A stretch of DNA of 64,000 nucleotides from Actinobacteria bacterium OV320 (GCA_001298545.1 LJCX01000036.1:37798-101797); one strand, 5' to 3'; counted from the first letter of the stretch, positions 25,472 through 34,655 are shown. Numbers and translations: made by a program. Notes: generated from the sequence alone by a model not told the origin.

Positions 25472-25714
25472 GTGTTCGTACCGGGCGGGCAGTTGATGCT
25501 CGTCTTCCAGGTCGGTGACGACCAGGGTCACCGCGCCGAGGCGTTCGGCAAAGCCATCTGCGTCGACTGGTACCGGCAGCAACCGGACGAGATCGCAGGA
25601 CTGCTGCGACGCGCCGGGTTCGAAGTCTGGGCTACGACTACCCGCCAGCCGGACTCTGCCGAGAAGACACCGCAGGGTTACGTACTGGCGCGCAAGCCCG
25701 TGGCCGAGTCGTGA
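25472..25714 (+). pseudogene. SAM-dependent methyltransferase C-terminal relic
   Basis: Eighty codons read PGGQLMLVFQVGDDQGHRAE, WYRQQPDEIAGLLRRAGFEV and EKTPQGYVLARKP. These are the last two strands and helix of class I methyltransferases (LxPGG..L.....V, then RAGF.V). The SAM-binding N-terminal half is absent, so it is a 5'-truncated relic. Confidence 0.65.
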
Positions 25715-25717
25715 ACT

Positions 25718-25835
25718 ATGCGGTGGCGGATACCTCGTTCACGAAGCCATTGCCCAGGTGGTCGTAGTCGTAGCCTTTGTCGGCGTGGAGCTTGGCGGGG
25801 CGACGGCGGCGCCCGCGGCGCGAGCTGATCGGGGG
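25718..25835 (-). pseudogene. IS5-family transposase fragment
   Basis: The minus frame reads RRRRPAKLHADKGYDYDHL. RPxKLHADKGYDYDHLR is a strongly conserved IS5-family transposase stretch around the second catalytic Asp. About 30 codons remain and the element ends are not visible. Confidence 0.7.
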
Positions 25836-25881
25836 TAAGTGCTGCTCCCGACGGCCATCGGTCTCCGGTGTCCGGCCGCTT

Positions 25882-27132
25882 TCAGGCGGTGCTGATCGGC
25901 GCCGGGTTCTCGGGGAGCTGCCAGCTGCCGCCGCGGTCCTCCTTCGAAAAGCGCGCGGCGAGATCGGGAACGTGCAGGAAGCAGGCCAGTGCGGTGGCGG
26001 CTTGGAAGGCGTCGATCGCACGCTGGGTCATCGGCATGCCCAGGCGTAGGAGACGCGGATTCACCTCGCGGTGGATCTCGTCGACGAAGGGGCGCAGCAC
26101 GCTGTCGTAGTTCGCCAGCGCGGTCGGCAGGTCGCCCGGGTGCCGGTTGATCTCGCCGGCCAGAACGTGGGCGCCCACCAGGCCGCCGGAGATGCCCATG
26201 CCGCTGTAGGGGGAGGCACAGTGGGCGGCGTCGCCGGCAAGGACCACGCGGCCCTTGGACCAGGTGTCGGTTCGGACCTGGACGATCTCCTGGGAGTAGA
26301 AGAAGGGGCTCGTCTGCATGCCCTTGATGAAGCGCTCGGTCTGCCAGCCCGCGTCGCGGAACCTGCTCGCCCAGAACTTCTGCTGGCGCGCGATGGGTTC
26401 CCGGTGGATCGCCGAGGCTTCCTCGGACTCCTCCCGCATCACGAAGTACACCTGCGTCTCGGTCGGGTTGTGGCTACGGCGCATGATCTGACGGCCACCC
26501 GGGACCATGTAGGTGTCCCGGATGTTGCTGTCGGACGCGATGCGCGGGATGAACCAGTAGGCCATGTGGATGCCGATCCGCCAGTACGGGTCGCAGCCCG
26601 CAGGGAGGATCGCCCGCCGGATGCGCGATCCCTGCCCGTCCGCGCCGACCAGGAGGTCGAACTCGCCGGAGGACCCGTCGGAGAAGTGCGCGATCACCTT
26701 CTGGTCGTCCTGCTCGAAGCCGTCCACACTCACGCCGAAGACGTACTCGGTGTCGTCCTTCGACGCGTCGTGCAGGATGCGTACCAGGTCACCGCGCATG
26801 ATCTCGTACTCGGAGGTGAGGGTCTGCCGGCCCTGGCCGGAGGTGTTGGCCATGATCGTCGCCTTGGCCCTGCCGCGCGCGTCGACGAACGCGACACCCG
26901 CCTCGTCCACCAGCTTGCCGCGGACGGCGTCAAGAAGCCCCATCCGTTCGACGGCCTCAATGCCCTGTCCCCGGAGGTCGACCTGCGCCCCGGCGGCCCG
27001 CAGCACAGGAAAGCGTTCGACGACAGTCACCCTGTGGCCGCCCCGCGTGAGCCAGAAAGCCAGAGCCTGGCCCGCTATCCCGCCGCCGGCAACAAGGACC
27101 CGCAGGGGGCGCGCTCCCGATCCGTTGGCCAT
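25882..27132 (-). CDS. FAD-dependent monooxygenase, Tet(X)-like
   Basis: 416 residues; ATG 27132 is chosen for its GGGG site 8 nt upstream. Flavoprotein hydroxylase motifs in order: RVLVAGGGIAGQALAFWLTR (GxGxxG at about residue 13), VVERFPVLRAAGAQVDLRGQ, LVGADGQGSRIRRAIL (the DG motif) and VLAGDAAHCASPYSGMG (the GD motif). Length and order match Tet(X)-like and aromatic-hydroxylase monooxygenases, which insert oxygen using NADPH and FAD. It diverges from a TetR-class repressor across a tetO palindrome, so induction by a tetracycline-like compound is plausible. Substrate is not proven. Confidence 0.85.
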   Translation of the reverse strand: MANGSGARPLRVLVAGGGIAGQALAFWLTRGGHRVTVVERFPVLRAAGAQVDLRGQGIEAVERMGLLDAVRGKLVDEAGVAFVDARGRAKATIMANTSGQGRQTLTSEYEIMRGDLVRILHDASKDDTEYVFGVSVDGFEQDDQKVIAHFSDGSSGEFDLLVGADGQGSRIRRAILPAGCDPYWRIGIHMAYWFIPRIASDSNIRDTYMVPGGRQIMRRSHNPTETQVYFVMREESEEASAIHREPIARQQKFWASRFRDAGWQTERFIKGMQTSPFFYSQEIVQVRTDTWSKGRVVLAGDAAHCASPYSGMGISGGLVGAHVLAGEINRHPGDLPTALANYDSVLRPFVDEIHREVNPRLLRLGMPMTQRAIDAFQAATALACFLHVPDLAARFSKEDRGGSWQLPENPAPISTA

Positions 27133-27148
27133 GCCCATCACCCCAAAA

Positions 27149-27196
27149 ATCTATCAGTGAATGATTCCTCTTCAGGGTCATCTATCAGTGATAGAT
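27149..27196. promoter_or_regulatory. tetO-like operator pair
   Basis: ATCTATCAGTGATAGAT at 27180-27196 is a perfect palindrome centred on G and includes CTATCAGTGATAG, the core of classical tetO2. A degenerate second copy, AATCTATCAGTGAATGATT, lies at 27149-27167 near the monooxygenase. Classical tet loci also have two operators between divergent genes. Found here between tetR-class and monooxygenase genes. Confidence 0.88.
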
Positions 27197-27204
27197 TTGT
27201 CAAC

Positions 27205-27831
27205 GTGACCAAGGTGAACCGTGAGATCGTCGTCTCCGAAGCGCTCGACCTGCTCGACGAGGTCGGGCTGGACACGGTCAGTACGCGGCGGCTGGCGAAG
27301 CGGCTGGGCGTCGAACAGCCCTCGCTCTACTGGTACTTCCGCACCAAGAAGGACCTCCTCGCCGCCATGGCGGAGGCGGCAATGGCACCGCATGCGGCCG
27401 CCCCGCTGCCGACGCCCGACGACGACTGGCGCGACTGGTTCCTGGACAACACGCGAAGCTTCCGGCGCACTCTGCTGATGCGCCGGGACGGCGCACGCCT
27501 CCACGCGGGCAGCACCCCTGCCAACGACCTCGACCGGATCCGCCGCAAGATGGACTTCCTGGTCACGTCCGGAGTGCCTGAGCGGGACGCGCAGATGGCG
27601 ATGCTGGCCGCCAGCCGTTTCACAGTCGGCAGTGTCCTGGAGGAACAGGCGGACGTCGGCTCCAGTGACGGCTCGGATCCAGCGGCGGACATGCCTGTGA
27701 TCGACTATGAGTCGGCATTCGAGGCCGGCCTGACCCTCATCCTGGACGGCCTGGTGCACCGCACCGCAATGCGGGCCGCCTGTCGTCAAACGATGGCACC
27801 CTCAAGTGATCAACGCACCACCCACGGATGA
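27205..27831 (+). CDS. TetR repressor, tetracycline-repressor class, C-terminus altered by IS30
   Basis: 208 residues from GTG 27205. No ribosome site is visible, so the mRNA may be nearly leaderless. The HTH (TVSTRRLAKRLGVEQPSLYW, then YFRTKKDLL) closely follows classical TetR (EQPTLYWHVKNKRALL). In the core, LDNTRSF, RDGARLHAG and VLEEQ align with the TetR segments holding Asn82, Phe86, His100 and Glu147, which contact tetracycline-Mg; His64 and Gln116 positions appear changed. The last 17 codons lie within the left end of the IS30 element (from 27780), so the native C-terminal helix is replaced. Confidence 0.85.
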   Translation: MTKVNREIVVSEALDLLDEVGLDTVSTRRLAKRLGVEQPSLYWYFRTKKDLLAAMAEAAMAPHAAAPLPTPDDDWRDWFLDNTRSFRRTLLMRRDGARLHAGSTPANDLDRIRRKMDFLVTSGVPERDAQMAMLAASRFTVGSVLEEQADVGSSDGSDPAADMPVIDYESAFEAGLTLILDGLVHRTAMRAACRQTMAPSSDQRTTHG

Positions 27832-29040
27832 TCATGTGATCGTGGAGGCACAGGTGCGTGACTACGGATTTTCGCCGGCTCAGCAGGATGAGATCTGGAG
27901 ACGCCGGCGCGAGGGGCAATCGTTCAGCTTGATCGGGCGGGCGCTCGGGGCACCGATGCAGAACGCCCGTCGGTTCGTGCACCAAAGCGGCGGCGTCCGC
28001 CTCACCCCGCAGCAGCGATCAGAGAGGCATCTCAGCGGCAGCGAGCGCGAAGAGATATCCCGCGGCATCGCCGCCGGGGAATTGGCCCGGCAGTTGGCCA
28101 AGCGGCTGGGCAGATCCCCTTCGACCGTCTCCCGCGAGATCGCCCGCAATGGAGGCCGGGACCGCTACCGTGCTGCATCCGCCGATGACGCTGCCTACGC
28201 GCGCGGGCGCCGGCCCAAGCAGGCCAAGCTCGCCCAACGACCGGCTCTGCGCGCCCTGGTGGAGGCGAAGCTGGCTCTGTGCTGGTCTCCCGATCAGATC
28301 GCAGGGTGGCTGCGACGCCAGTTCCCTGGTGGCACCGCCAGGCAGATCTCGCACGAAGCGATCTACCTCTCGCTCTACGACCCCGTCGCCGCCAGGCAAT
28401 CGACCGCAGCCTCACTCAGCGCCTGCGGTCAGCCCGGCCCATGCGCCGCCCGAAGATCGCCCGTCGGCCTACCGGGCGGGGCATCATCCGCGGCATGGTG
28501 TCCATCACCGCCCGCCCCGCCGAGGTCGAAGACCGGAAGGTCCCCGGCCATTGGGAGGGCGACCTCGTGATGGGCACCAGGCCCTCAGCGGTCGCCACGC
28601 TCGTCGAGCGCACCAGCCGCTACACGACCATCGTCGCGCTGCCGGACGGCATCAAGGCCGAGCAGGTCACCCCGCATCTCACCAGGAGCCTCCTCGGCAT
28701 CCCGCCCCACCTGCGGCGGACGCTCACCTGGGACCGCGGCCTGGAGATCGCCCAGCACCAGGCCATCACCACCGAGCCAGGATGCCGATTTACCTCTGCA
28801 AGCCGCGGAGCCCGTGGCAACGCGGCACCAACGAGAACACCAACCGACTGCTTCGGCAGTACCTCCCCAAGGGCGCCGACCTCCGCACGTTCAGCCAGGC
28901 CGACTTGGACGCCATCGCTCACGAACTCAACCACCGTCCGCGCAAGACCCACGGCTACCGCACCCCGGCAGAGGTCTACGCTGACCTCCTGAACAGCAGT
29001 GATGCGCTGACCGCTTGAGCTCGCCATCGTTTGCCGACAG
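27780..29040 (+). mobile_element. IS30-family insertion sequence, decayed
   Basis: 1261 bp with 29-bp terminal inverted repeats matching at about 25 positions: left starts CTGTCGTCAAACGATGGC (27780), right, on the minus strand, CTGTCGGCAAACGATGGC (ending 29040). The transposase inside has two frameshifts. No certain target duplication. The left end lies in the tetR coding frame. Confidence 0.9.
27848..29018 (+). pseudogene. IS30-family transposase, two frameshifts
   Basis: The N-terminal frame has RRRREGQSFSLIGRALGAPM and LSGSEREEISRGIAAGELAR, LGRSPSTVSREIARNGG (the IS30 HTH), CWSPDQIAGWLRRQFPGG and HEAIYLSLYD. After a shift near 28400-28440 another frame continues RRPTGRGIIRGMVSITARPA and GHWEGDLVMGTRPSAVATLV with the DDE Asp. 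A second shift near 28780 leads to MPIYLCKPRSPWQRGTNENT, NRLLRQYLPKG and the end. All domains are present, but the gene is not intact. Confidence 0.9.
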
Positions 29041-29135
29041 GCGACCTGGCGCGCTGGTCCGCCGCGGGGGACGGCACCGCGGACTGCACTCCGGCTGGGA
29101 AACGGCCGTGCCGTCGGCTGCCGCCGCACAGCTGA

Positions 29136-30575
29136 TCAGTGGTTGTTGCTCGGGCGGTAGACGCTGAGGCCACCGTAGGCCGACAGAACGCCGGGCAGGT
29201 CACCGGGTTTGTGCCGCAGGGTGGTGTCCAGGAAGGCGAGAGTGGTTGCGGCGACGACGCGGGGGCTATCGGTGCGGCCCAGGGAGCCGACTATCGAGGG
29301 CACAGGTGGCAGGTACAGGGGACCGTCCATGAAGGTGAGGTGTGCGGCGCCGGGGATGGTGAGGCGGTAGCTCGTCGCGGTGTTGAGCTCGAGGGCCTTG
29401 GTGAGGCGGGGTATGTACTGCGGGTCGGTCGCGGGGGTGATGGCCTGGGTGAGCGCGAGCGTCGGCTGGTGGAGGGAGGGGGAGATGGGGCCGTGCGGGT
29501 AGCCGTCCAGATCGATGACGGCATCGAACCGGTGGTCCTGCCGGGCTGCTTGCAGGGCGGCGGCACCACCCATGGAGTGGCCGGTGACCGCGACCCGACC
29601 GGTGTCCAGGCGTCCGGTCAGCGGGCCGGCGATCTCACCTCGGCCCAGACGGTCCAGCTGAGTGAGGACGAAGCTGAGGTCGGCGCCCCGAACAGCCGTC
29701 CAGCCGACCGCCAGCTTGTCGTCCTTGTCCCGGTCGCCGGTGGAGGTGGTCTTGGTGTGAATCGTTCGGCCGTCGGTGAGTACGACGGCGGCGGAGTCGT
29801 AAGGGTGGTCGAGGGCGGCGACCACATAGCCGTGGCTGGCCAGTTCCTCCGCCCAGGCAGTGTTCTGGGTGCGCACTCCGCCCGATCCCGGAGAGAACAG
29901 CACGACCGGGAACCGTCCACCCCTGTCGGCCACCGGGGCGTTGAGGACCGAATGGGTGTGGGCACGTGGGATGCCGTCGACCAGGAAGCCAGGCAGGCCG
30001 ACCGCGCGGGCGAGGGCGTCGGAGACGGTGCGCGCCTCGTGCTCCGTGCGGCCGAGGTACTGGGCCCGCTGCGCGCCTGAGGGGCTGTTCTGCGCGGGAT
30101 ACCAGAGCTGGACCACGACCGTGCGCCGGTCATGGGGATCGGCAGTGAAGGTCTCGGGGCGGCGTGGGTCGGTCCACTGCACCACGCGGGTGCCGACCGC
30201 GAAACGGCCCGACGGCTCGGGGAACACGGGTACAGGAAAGGCCCAGGCGGCCACCGGACCCGTGGCGATCAGGCCGACGCAGGCCACCGACCCCGGCAAG
30301 GCCAGCCACCACCGGGCCCGCCACGCCGACCGGCCGGTACGGCGTCGCAGCAGGGGAGAGAGGGCGAACGGCAGTACGACGGCAGCGCCTGCCAGTACTG
30401 GCAGCAACTGCCAGCGGATTCCCACCACGCTCAGCACGATCGCGGACAGCATGAACACTGCCCCCGCCGTGATCGTGACGCCTGGGCGGACGGCAGGGGG
30501 AAGCCAGCGCGCCACCACCAGCGCGACGGCACCCAGCAAGACAAGGACTTCCAGAAGGGACATGTGCAGTCCCAT
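29136..30575 (-). CDS. Membrane-anchored alpha/beta hydrolase (PAF-acetylhydrolase-like)
   Basis: 479 residues from ATG 30575 (an ATG four codons later is also possible). The first 110 residues hold several hydrophobic segments (LLEVLVLLGAVALVVARWLP, TITAGAVFMLSAIVLSVVGI, LLPVLAGAAVVLPFALSPLL, SVACVGLIATGPVAAWAFPV), about four membrane helices. The hydrolase follows: VVVQLWYPAQNSP, FPVVLFSPGSGGVRTQNTAW, VAALDHPYDSAAV, VTGHSMGGAAALQAA with the nucleophile Ser, and IPGAAHLTFMDGP with the His. The order matches platelet-activating-factor acetylhydrolase-like lipases, which would place the active domain outside the membrane. Divergent from the two-component system. Confidence 0.82.
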   Translation of the reverse strand: MGLHMSLLEVLVLLGAVALVVARWLPPAVRPGVTITAGAVFMLSAIVLSVVGIRWQLLPVLAGAAVVLPFALSPLLRRRTGRSAWRARWWLALPGSVACVGLIATGPVAAWAFPVPVFPEPSGRFAVGTRVVQWTDPRRPETFTADPHDRRTVVVQLWYPAQNSPSGAQRAQYLGRTEHEARTVSDALARAVGLPGFLVDGIPRAHTHSVLNAPVADRGGRFPVVLFSPGSGGVRTQNTAWAEELASHGYVVAALDHPYDSAAVVLTDGRTIHTKTTSTGDRDKDDKLAVGWTAVRGADLSFVLTQLDRLGRGEIAGPLTGRLDTGRVAVTGHSMGGAAALQAARQDHRFDAVIDLDGYPHGPISPSLHQPTLALTQAITPATDPQYIPRLTKALELNTATSYRLTIPGAAHLTFMDGPLYLPPVPSIVGSLGRTDSPRVVAATTLAFLDTTLRHKPGDLPGVLSAYGGLSVYRPSNNH

Positions 30576-30915
30576 GATGTTCTCGGTCACCCGGCCATGC
30601 TCTGCGCGGGGCACGCGCTGCCACATCGCCCTTGGGTCGCCATCGTGTACAGCCGGAGTCGCAATCCGAGGCATGCCCATGTGAGCGACCTTGCGACCGT
30701 GGGGGGTGGCCGGGCTCCTCCTGTGGTCGTACTTCCGCGCGATTCCTTCAGACGGTGGACTCATGCGTTTCCGCTGGATCGCGGCCTACCGTGACAGGGC
30801 TGCGGTACGTGCGGGCAGCGCGGGTCTTACGCTCCCGTACCCGACCCGGCTCCGGCTGTACGCGGTGGCGGCCCCGGCTGGGGCCACTGTGACGCTGAAT
30901 CGACAGGGACGTGTG

Positions 30916-32205
30916 ATGACCGAGGCAGCCGCGGAAACCGGCAGTGCCCACCCGGTGCGCGACCGGGACCGGGTGCCGCGGGCGAGGACAGCCGTACGGC
31001 TGACGCGGCACGACGACCTGGCGTCCGCACGAGCGGCGCGACCGATGAGAGCCGCCCGGCGCTGGGGCTCCCGGCTGCCGCCCATGGTGGGGGACTCGCT
31101 GTTGCCGGCGCTGCTCCTGCTCAACATCATGACCACGCGCGCGCCGCAGGAGCTCCCGGTGGCCGTGGCCCTGACCGCCGCCCTCGCGCTGCCCCTGGTG
31201 TGGCGGCGCCGGGCCCCGCTCACGGTGTTCGGCGCCGTGGCAGCCGCGGCCTTCGTCCAGTGGCTGATGGACGTCCAACTGCCGGCGGACATCGCCTTGC
31301 TGGTGGCTCTCTACACGGCGGCCGCGAACTCGGGCCGGCGCGGCACGCTTGTCGCCGGTGCCATCGTGGAGGGTGGGGCCCTGCTGGCCTGCCTGCGCTG
31401 GGCGACGGAAGGCTCGTTCCTGACCCCCTTCGTCGCGGTGACCGCGATGGTCGTCGCCGCCGCCGTCCTGGGTGTGAATGTGCGGACCACACGCGCCTAC
31501 CTCGCGGCCTTGGAGGAACGCGCCGCACACCTGGAGCAACAACAAGACCAGCAGGCGCGGCTGGCCGTCGCCGAGGAAAGGACACGTATCACCCGGGAGA
31601 TGCACGACATCGTCACCCACAACCTGTCCGTCATGGTCGCGCTCACCGACGCCGCCGTCTATGCACAGCACCGGTGCCCCGCCAAGGCCACCTCCGCGAT
31701 GCTCCAAATCTCCGAGACCGGTCGGCAGGCCCTGACCGACATGCGACGCTCCTTGGGCATCCTGCGGACCGACGAACCGGACGCGGAGCGCCACCCGCTG
31801 CCCGGCATCGCACAACTGGCAGCCCTCGCCGACCAGATGTGCGCCGCCGGGCTGCCGACCCGCGTCGAGGTCCAGGGCGGCCACACCCACATACCCGCCA
31901 CTGCGCAACTGACCGTCTACCGCCTGGTACCGGAAGCCTTGACCAACACCCTCAAGCACACACCCCCCGGCACATACGCGAAGGTCCGGATACGGTGCTC
32001 GACCGAGACCGTCACACTGGGCGTCACCGACAGCGGCCCCCGCCCGCCACTTCCCGGCGCCACACCATCCGGCCACGGCATCCCCGGCATGCGCGAGCGC
32101 GCGGCCGCCTACGGGGGGACGTTGCAGGCCGGACCGCTCCCGGGCGGCGGCTGGGGAGTCCACACCCGCCTCGACCTCGGCAGCAGCGGAGCAGCGTCCG
32201 CATGA
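30916..32205 (+). CDS. NarL-type sensor histidine kinase
   Basis: 429 residues from ATG 30916; the start is uncertain, and ATG 31045 is an alternative. Several hydrophobic helices from about 60 to 190 (SLLPALLLLNIMTTRA, VALTAALALPLVWRRRAPLT, ALLVALYTAAANS, FVAVTAMVVAAAVLGVNV) form the membrane sensor. A coiled coil ALEERAAHLEQQQDQQARLA precedes the HisKA_3 box EERTRITREMHDIVTHNLSV, with the phospho-accepting His in MHD. The ATPase has LTNTLKHTPPGT (N box) and GHGIPGMRERAAAYGG (G box). Its stop overlaps the regulator's ATG, so the pair is co-translated. The signal is unknown. Confidence 0.88.
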   Translation: MTEAAAETGSAHPVRDRDRVPRARTAVRLTRHDDLASARAARPMRAARRWGSRLPPMVGDSLLPALLLLNIMTTRAPQELPVAVALTAALALPLVWRRRAPLTVFGAVAAAAFVQWLMDVQLPADIALLVALYTAAANSGRRGTLVAGAIVEGGALLACLRWATEGSFLTPFVAVTAMVVAAAVLGVNVRTTRAYLAALEERAAHLEQQQDQQARLAVAEERTRITREMHDIVTHNLSVMVALTDAAVYAQHRCPAKATSAMLQISETGRQALTDMRRSLGILRTDEPDAERHPLPGIAQLAALADQMCAAGLPTRVEVQGGHTHIPATAQLTVYRLVPEALTNTLKHTPPGTYAKVRIRCSTETVTLGVTDSGPRPPLPGATPSGHGIPGMRERAAAYGGTLQAGPLPGGGWGVHTRLDLGSSGAASA

Positions 32206-32864
32206 CGATCCGCATCCTGATCGCCGACGACGAAGCGCTGCTCCGTATGGCCTTCAGTACGGTCCTGAAGACGCAGCCCGACATGGCACCGGTCGGCGAA
32301 GCCGCGGACGGCATCCAGGCCATACGCCTCGCCCAGGGCCTGCGCCCCGACGTCGTCCTCATGGACGTCCGGATGCCCGGGACCGACGGGATCGAGGCAA
32401 CCCGAGAGGTCATCCGGATCTCCCCGCAGAGCAGAGTACTGATCCTCACCACCTTCGACCTCGACGAATACGCCTTCACCGCGCTCAAAGCCGGAGCCTC
32501 GGGCTTCCTGCTGAAAAACACCAGGCCCGAGGAACTGCTCACCGCGATACGCAGCGTGGCAGCGGGCGACGCGGTGGTCTCCCCGCGGATCACCCGCCGC
32601 CTGCTGGAGAACCTCCGCCCGCACATACCCGACGGCAGCAGCGCCGAGCGCGACGAGCGGCTGAGCCGACTCAGCACCCGCGAGCGCGAGGTGCTCATCC
32701 AGGTGGGCTGCGGCCTGTCCAACACTGAGATCGCGGCCACCCTGTATCTCGCGGAGGCGACCGTGAAGTCCCACCTCGGGCGAATCCTGCAGAAGCTCGA
32801 ACTCCGCGACCGGATACAGGCCGTGATCTTCGCCTACGAAAGCCGCCTCATCCACCCGGCATGA
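32202..32864 (+). CDS. NarL/LuxR-type response regulator
   Basis: 220 residues; its ATG overlaps the kinase stop (ATGA). The receiver domain has ILIADDEALLRMAF (acidic pair), DVVLMDVRMPGTDGIEATRE with the phosphorylated Asp, VLILTTFDLDEYAFTALKAG and the Lys in FLLKNTRPEELL. The C-terminal LuxR-type HTH is LSTREREVLIQVGCGLSNTE and LYLAEATVKSHLGRILQKLE. Standard cognate partner of the kinase. Targets are unknown; the divergent hydrolase is the nearest candidate. Confidence 0.92.
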   Translation: MTIRILIADDEALLRMAFSTVLKTQPDMAPVGEAADGIQAIRLAQGLRPDVVLMDVRMPGTDGIEATREVIRISPQSRVLILTTFDLDEYAFTALKAGASGFLLKNTRPEELLTAIRSVAAGDAVVSPRITRRLLENLRPHIPDGSSAERDERLSRLSTREREVLIQVGCGLSNTEIAATLYLAEATVKSHLGRILQKLELRDRIQAVIFAYESRLIHPA

Positions 32865-33020
32865 GGTCGGCAGGGAGCGATTCGACGCCGAGTTCGCCAA
32901 GGCGGTCAGGGGCACCGGCATCGAGCCGCGCTCTCAGGAAGCGGACTACGACCGCCGCGAAGCGGTTGAGCAAGGCGGCAGCCCGCAAGCCGATCAGCGC
33001 CCTGGCAGGTACCCGACAGG

Positions 33021-33737
33021 TCAGTCCTGGAGTGCACCGATGCGCCGCAGCCACGACCGGACCTCGGCACCGGCTTTCCCAACTTCCTCGCCGCGCACCG
33101 CGAGCCCTTCTCCGATGGTCGCTCCCGGGCAGGATGCCGCGTAGTCGCGCTCGGTGGTGCCCAGGCCGCTCATCGCATGCGTCGTGACCGGATGGACCGT
33201 TTTGCCGCGGAAGTCGTACCGCTCGGCGAAGGTCGTCATGATCATGGGTGCTCGGACGTTCCAGATGGGGCTGCCCAGCAGCACCACGTCGTAACGGTCG
33301 ATCGTGGAGAGGGGGTTGGCGACGGCCGGCCGCGTATCGGCGTTCTGTTCGCGGACGTTGCGGGCGACCGTCTCGTCGTAGTCGTCGGAGTAGGTGTCGA
33401 CGGCTTCGATGCGGTGCACGTCGCACTCGATACGCTCGCTGATCATGCGGGCGAGGACTTCCGTGTTTCCGGTCTTGAGGTTGGTGCGTCCGCCGTTGAA
33501 GTAGTTCTCGCCCGGCCTGGAGAAATAGGCCAGCAGGACCCGCTTCCCCGACGAGGGGGCCGCCGCAGATCGCTCACTGGCCTCCGGCGTCGCCCCGCTC
33601 GACTGCGACCTGGAACAGCCTGTGATCTGGACACCGGTCATGATGCCGGCTCCTCCCAGAAGTACGCCGCGAAGGAGCGCGCGTCGCCCGAGGGCGGCGG
33701 GTTCGCCCTTCCGTGTGCCGAATCCGCCCGCTGTCAT
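33021..33737 (-). CDS. Exported flavodoxin-like lipoprotein
   Basis: 238 residues, ATG 33737 overlapping the upstream gene's stop (ATGA). The N-terminus GRRALLRGVLLGGAGIMTGV followed by ITGC combines a twin-arginine-like motif with a lipobox Cys, so export as a lipoprotein, possibly folded through Tat, is likely. After a Ser/Ala linker comes a flavodoxin fold: VLLAYFSRPGENYFNGGRTN (FMN loop), EVLARMISERIECDVHRIEA, VVLLGSPIWNVRAPMIMTTF and VTTHAMSGLGTTERDYAASC. FMN-binding electron carrier or NAD(P)H-linked reductase, probably outside the membrane. Cotranscribed with the NAD(P)-binding protein. Confidence 0.85.
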   Translation of the reverse strand: MTAGGFGTRKGEPAALGRRALLRGVLLGGAGIMTGVQITGCSRSQSSGATPEASERSAAAPSSGKRVLLAYFSRPGENYFNGGRTNLKTGNTEVLARMISERIECDVHRIEAVDTYSDDYDETVARNVREQNADTRPAVANPLSTIDRYDVVLLGSPIWNVRAPMIMTTFAERYDFRGKTVHPVTTHAMSGLGTTERDYAASCPGATIGEGLAVRGEEVGKAGAEVRSWLRRIGALQD

Positions 33738-34513
33738 CCGCTAGTTCCGTGAGGGGAACGGATGGCATCGAGATCCGCGCGCACCGCCCGCGGCTCGGCT
33801 TCGACGGGAAGGTCGCGCGGGTCCAACACGCCGTCCACGGAGCCGGATTCGTCGGTCTTCAGGGCGCCGAAGAGTTCCGCCCAGTCGGACGGCTCCTCCC
33901 CTTCGGTGGCTATGAGCTCGAACGTCTTGCCCAACGCGGTGTTCGTCAGCAGGCTTCGGATGAGCGTCTCGGCGATCTGGTCGCGGGCGATCCCGCCGTC
34001 CACCGTCCCGCCCTGCTCCAGCACGAGGCGCCGCTGGGTCGGGCCGACGTGGTCGAACCAGCCGGGCCGGACGATGGTGTAGGGCAGGCCACTGGCCCGA
34101 AGGAGGCGCTCGGAGCGCCGCTTCCACGGAGTGGCGCCCGGGATGTCGCTGCGCGTCGCGTAGATGGACGTCATCAGCGCCACGCGCGGGCGGGCGCCGT
34201 CGAGGGCCTGCAGGATGTTTCGTACGCCTCCGTAGTCGACGTGCGCACGAGCGTCCGCGCGGGAGTCGCTTCCGGAGCCGTGGGTGAGGACGATGGCATC
34301 CGCTCCGCCCACCGCGCTCCGCAGGGAAGCGGGATCCTGAAGGTCACCCCGCACCAGTTCGACGCCGGGGACCAGTTCCTCGCCTCGCCGCAGGTCGCGT
34401 ACCAGTGCCCGCGGGCGCAGGCCATGGCGTTGTGCGGCCTGTACAGCGAGCCGTCCGATGCTGCCGGTCGCGCCGACCATGAGTACGTCGGTGATGTTCT
34501 GCTTCTGGGACAT
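33734..34513 (-). CDS. NmrA/SDR-a-like NAD(P)H-binding protein
   Basis: 259 residues, ATG 34513 with CAGGA about 10 nt upstream. VLMVGATGSIGRLAVQAAQR is the GxxGxxG dinucleotide loop. ALVRDLRRGEELVPGVELVR, GDLQDPASL and ADAIVLTHGSGSDS follow the atypical SDR pattern; LRASGLPYTIVRPGWFDHVG is the diagnostic segment of NAD(P)-binding (PF13460) proteins. It lacks the YxxxK of classical SDRs, so a redox-sensing or reductase role is equally possible. Its stop overlaps the flavodoxin start. Confidence 0.82.
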   Translation of the reverse strand: MSQKQNITDVLMVGATGSIGRLAVQAAQRHGLRPRALVRDLRRGEELVPGVELVRGDLQDPASLRSAVGGADAIVLTHGSGSDSRADARAHVDYGGVRNILQALDGARPRVALMTSIYATRSDIPGATPWKRRSERLLRASGLPYTIVRPGWFDHVGPTQRRLVLEQGGTVDGGIARDQIAETLIRSLLTNTALGKTFELIATEGEEPSDWAELFGALKTDESGSVDGVLDPRDLPVEAEPRAVRADLDAIRSPHGTSG

Positions 34514-34655
34514 GGCGAGGTCCTGGTCCGTGAGGTGGATGCCGTCGTGAGGACGTCGAGGGGGCGCCTCTCCCGGGCGGGTGCCTCAGCCCGTACCGGC
34601 GCGGAACACCCGCGGGCGAGTTCGTTCTGATGCAGTGACGCTGACGTTCTACGGC

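Noticed and set aside
14508..25755. Shared GTTCACGAAG-like words at 14512, 21771 and 25737 as IS ends
   Set aside because: Only 10-13 bases agree and flanks differ; too short to claim a common element end.
32865..33020. Minus frame reading LIGLRAAALLNRFAAVVVRF after the response regulator
   Set aside because: Coding-like for about 50 codons but continuous with no start or family; too weak to list as a gene.
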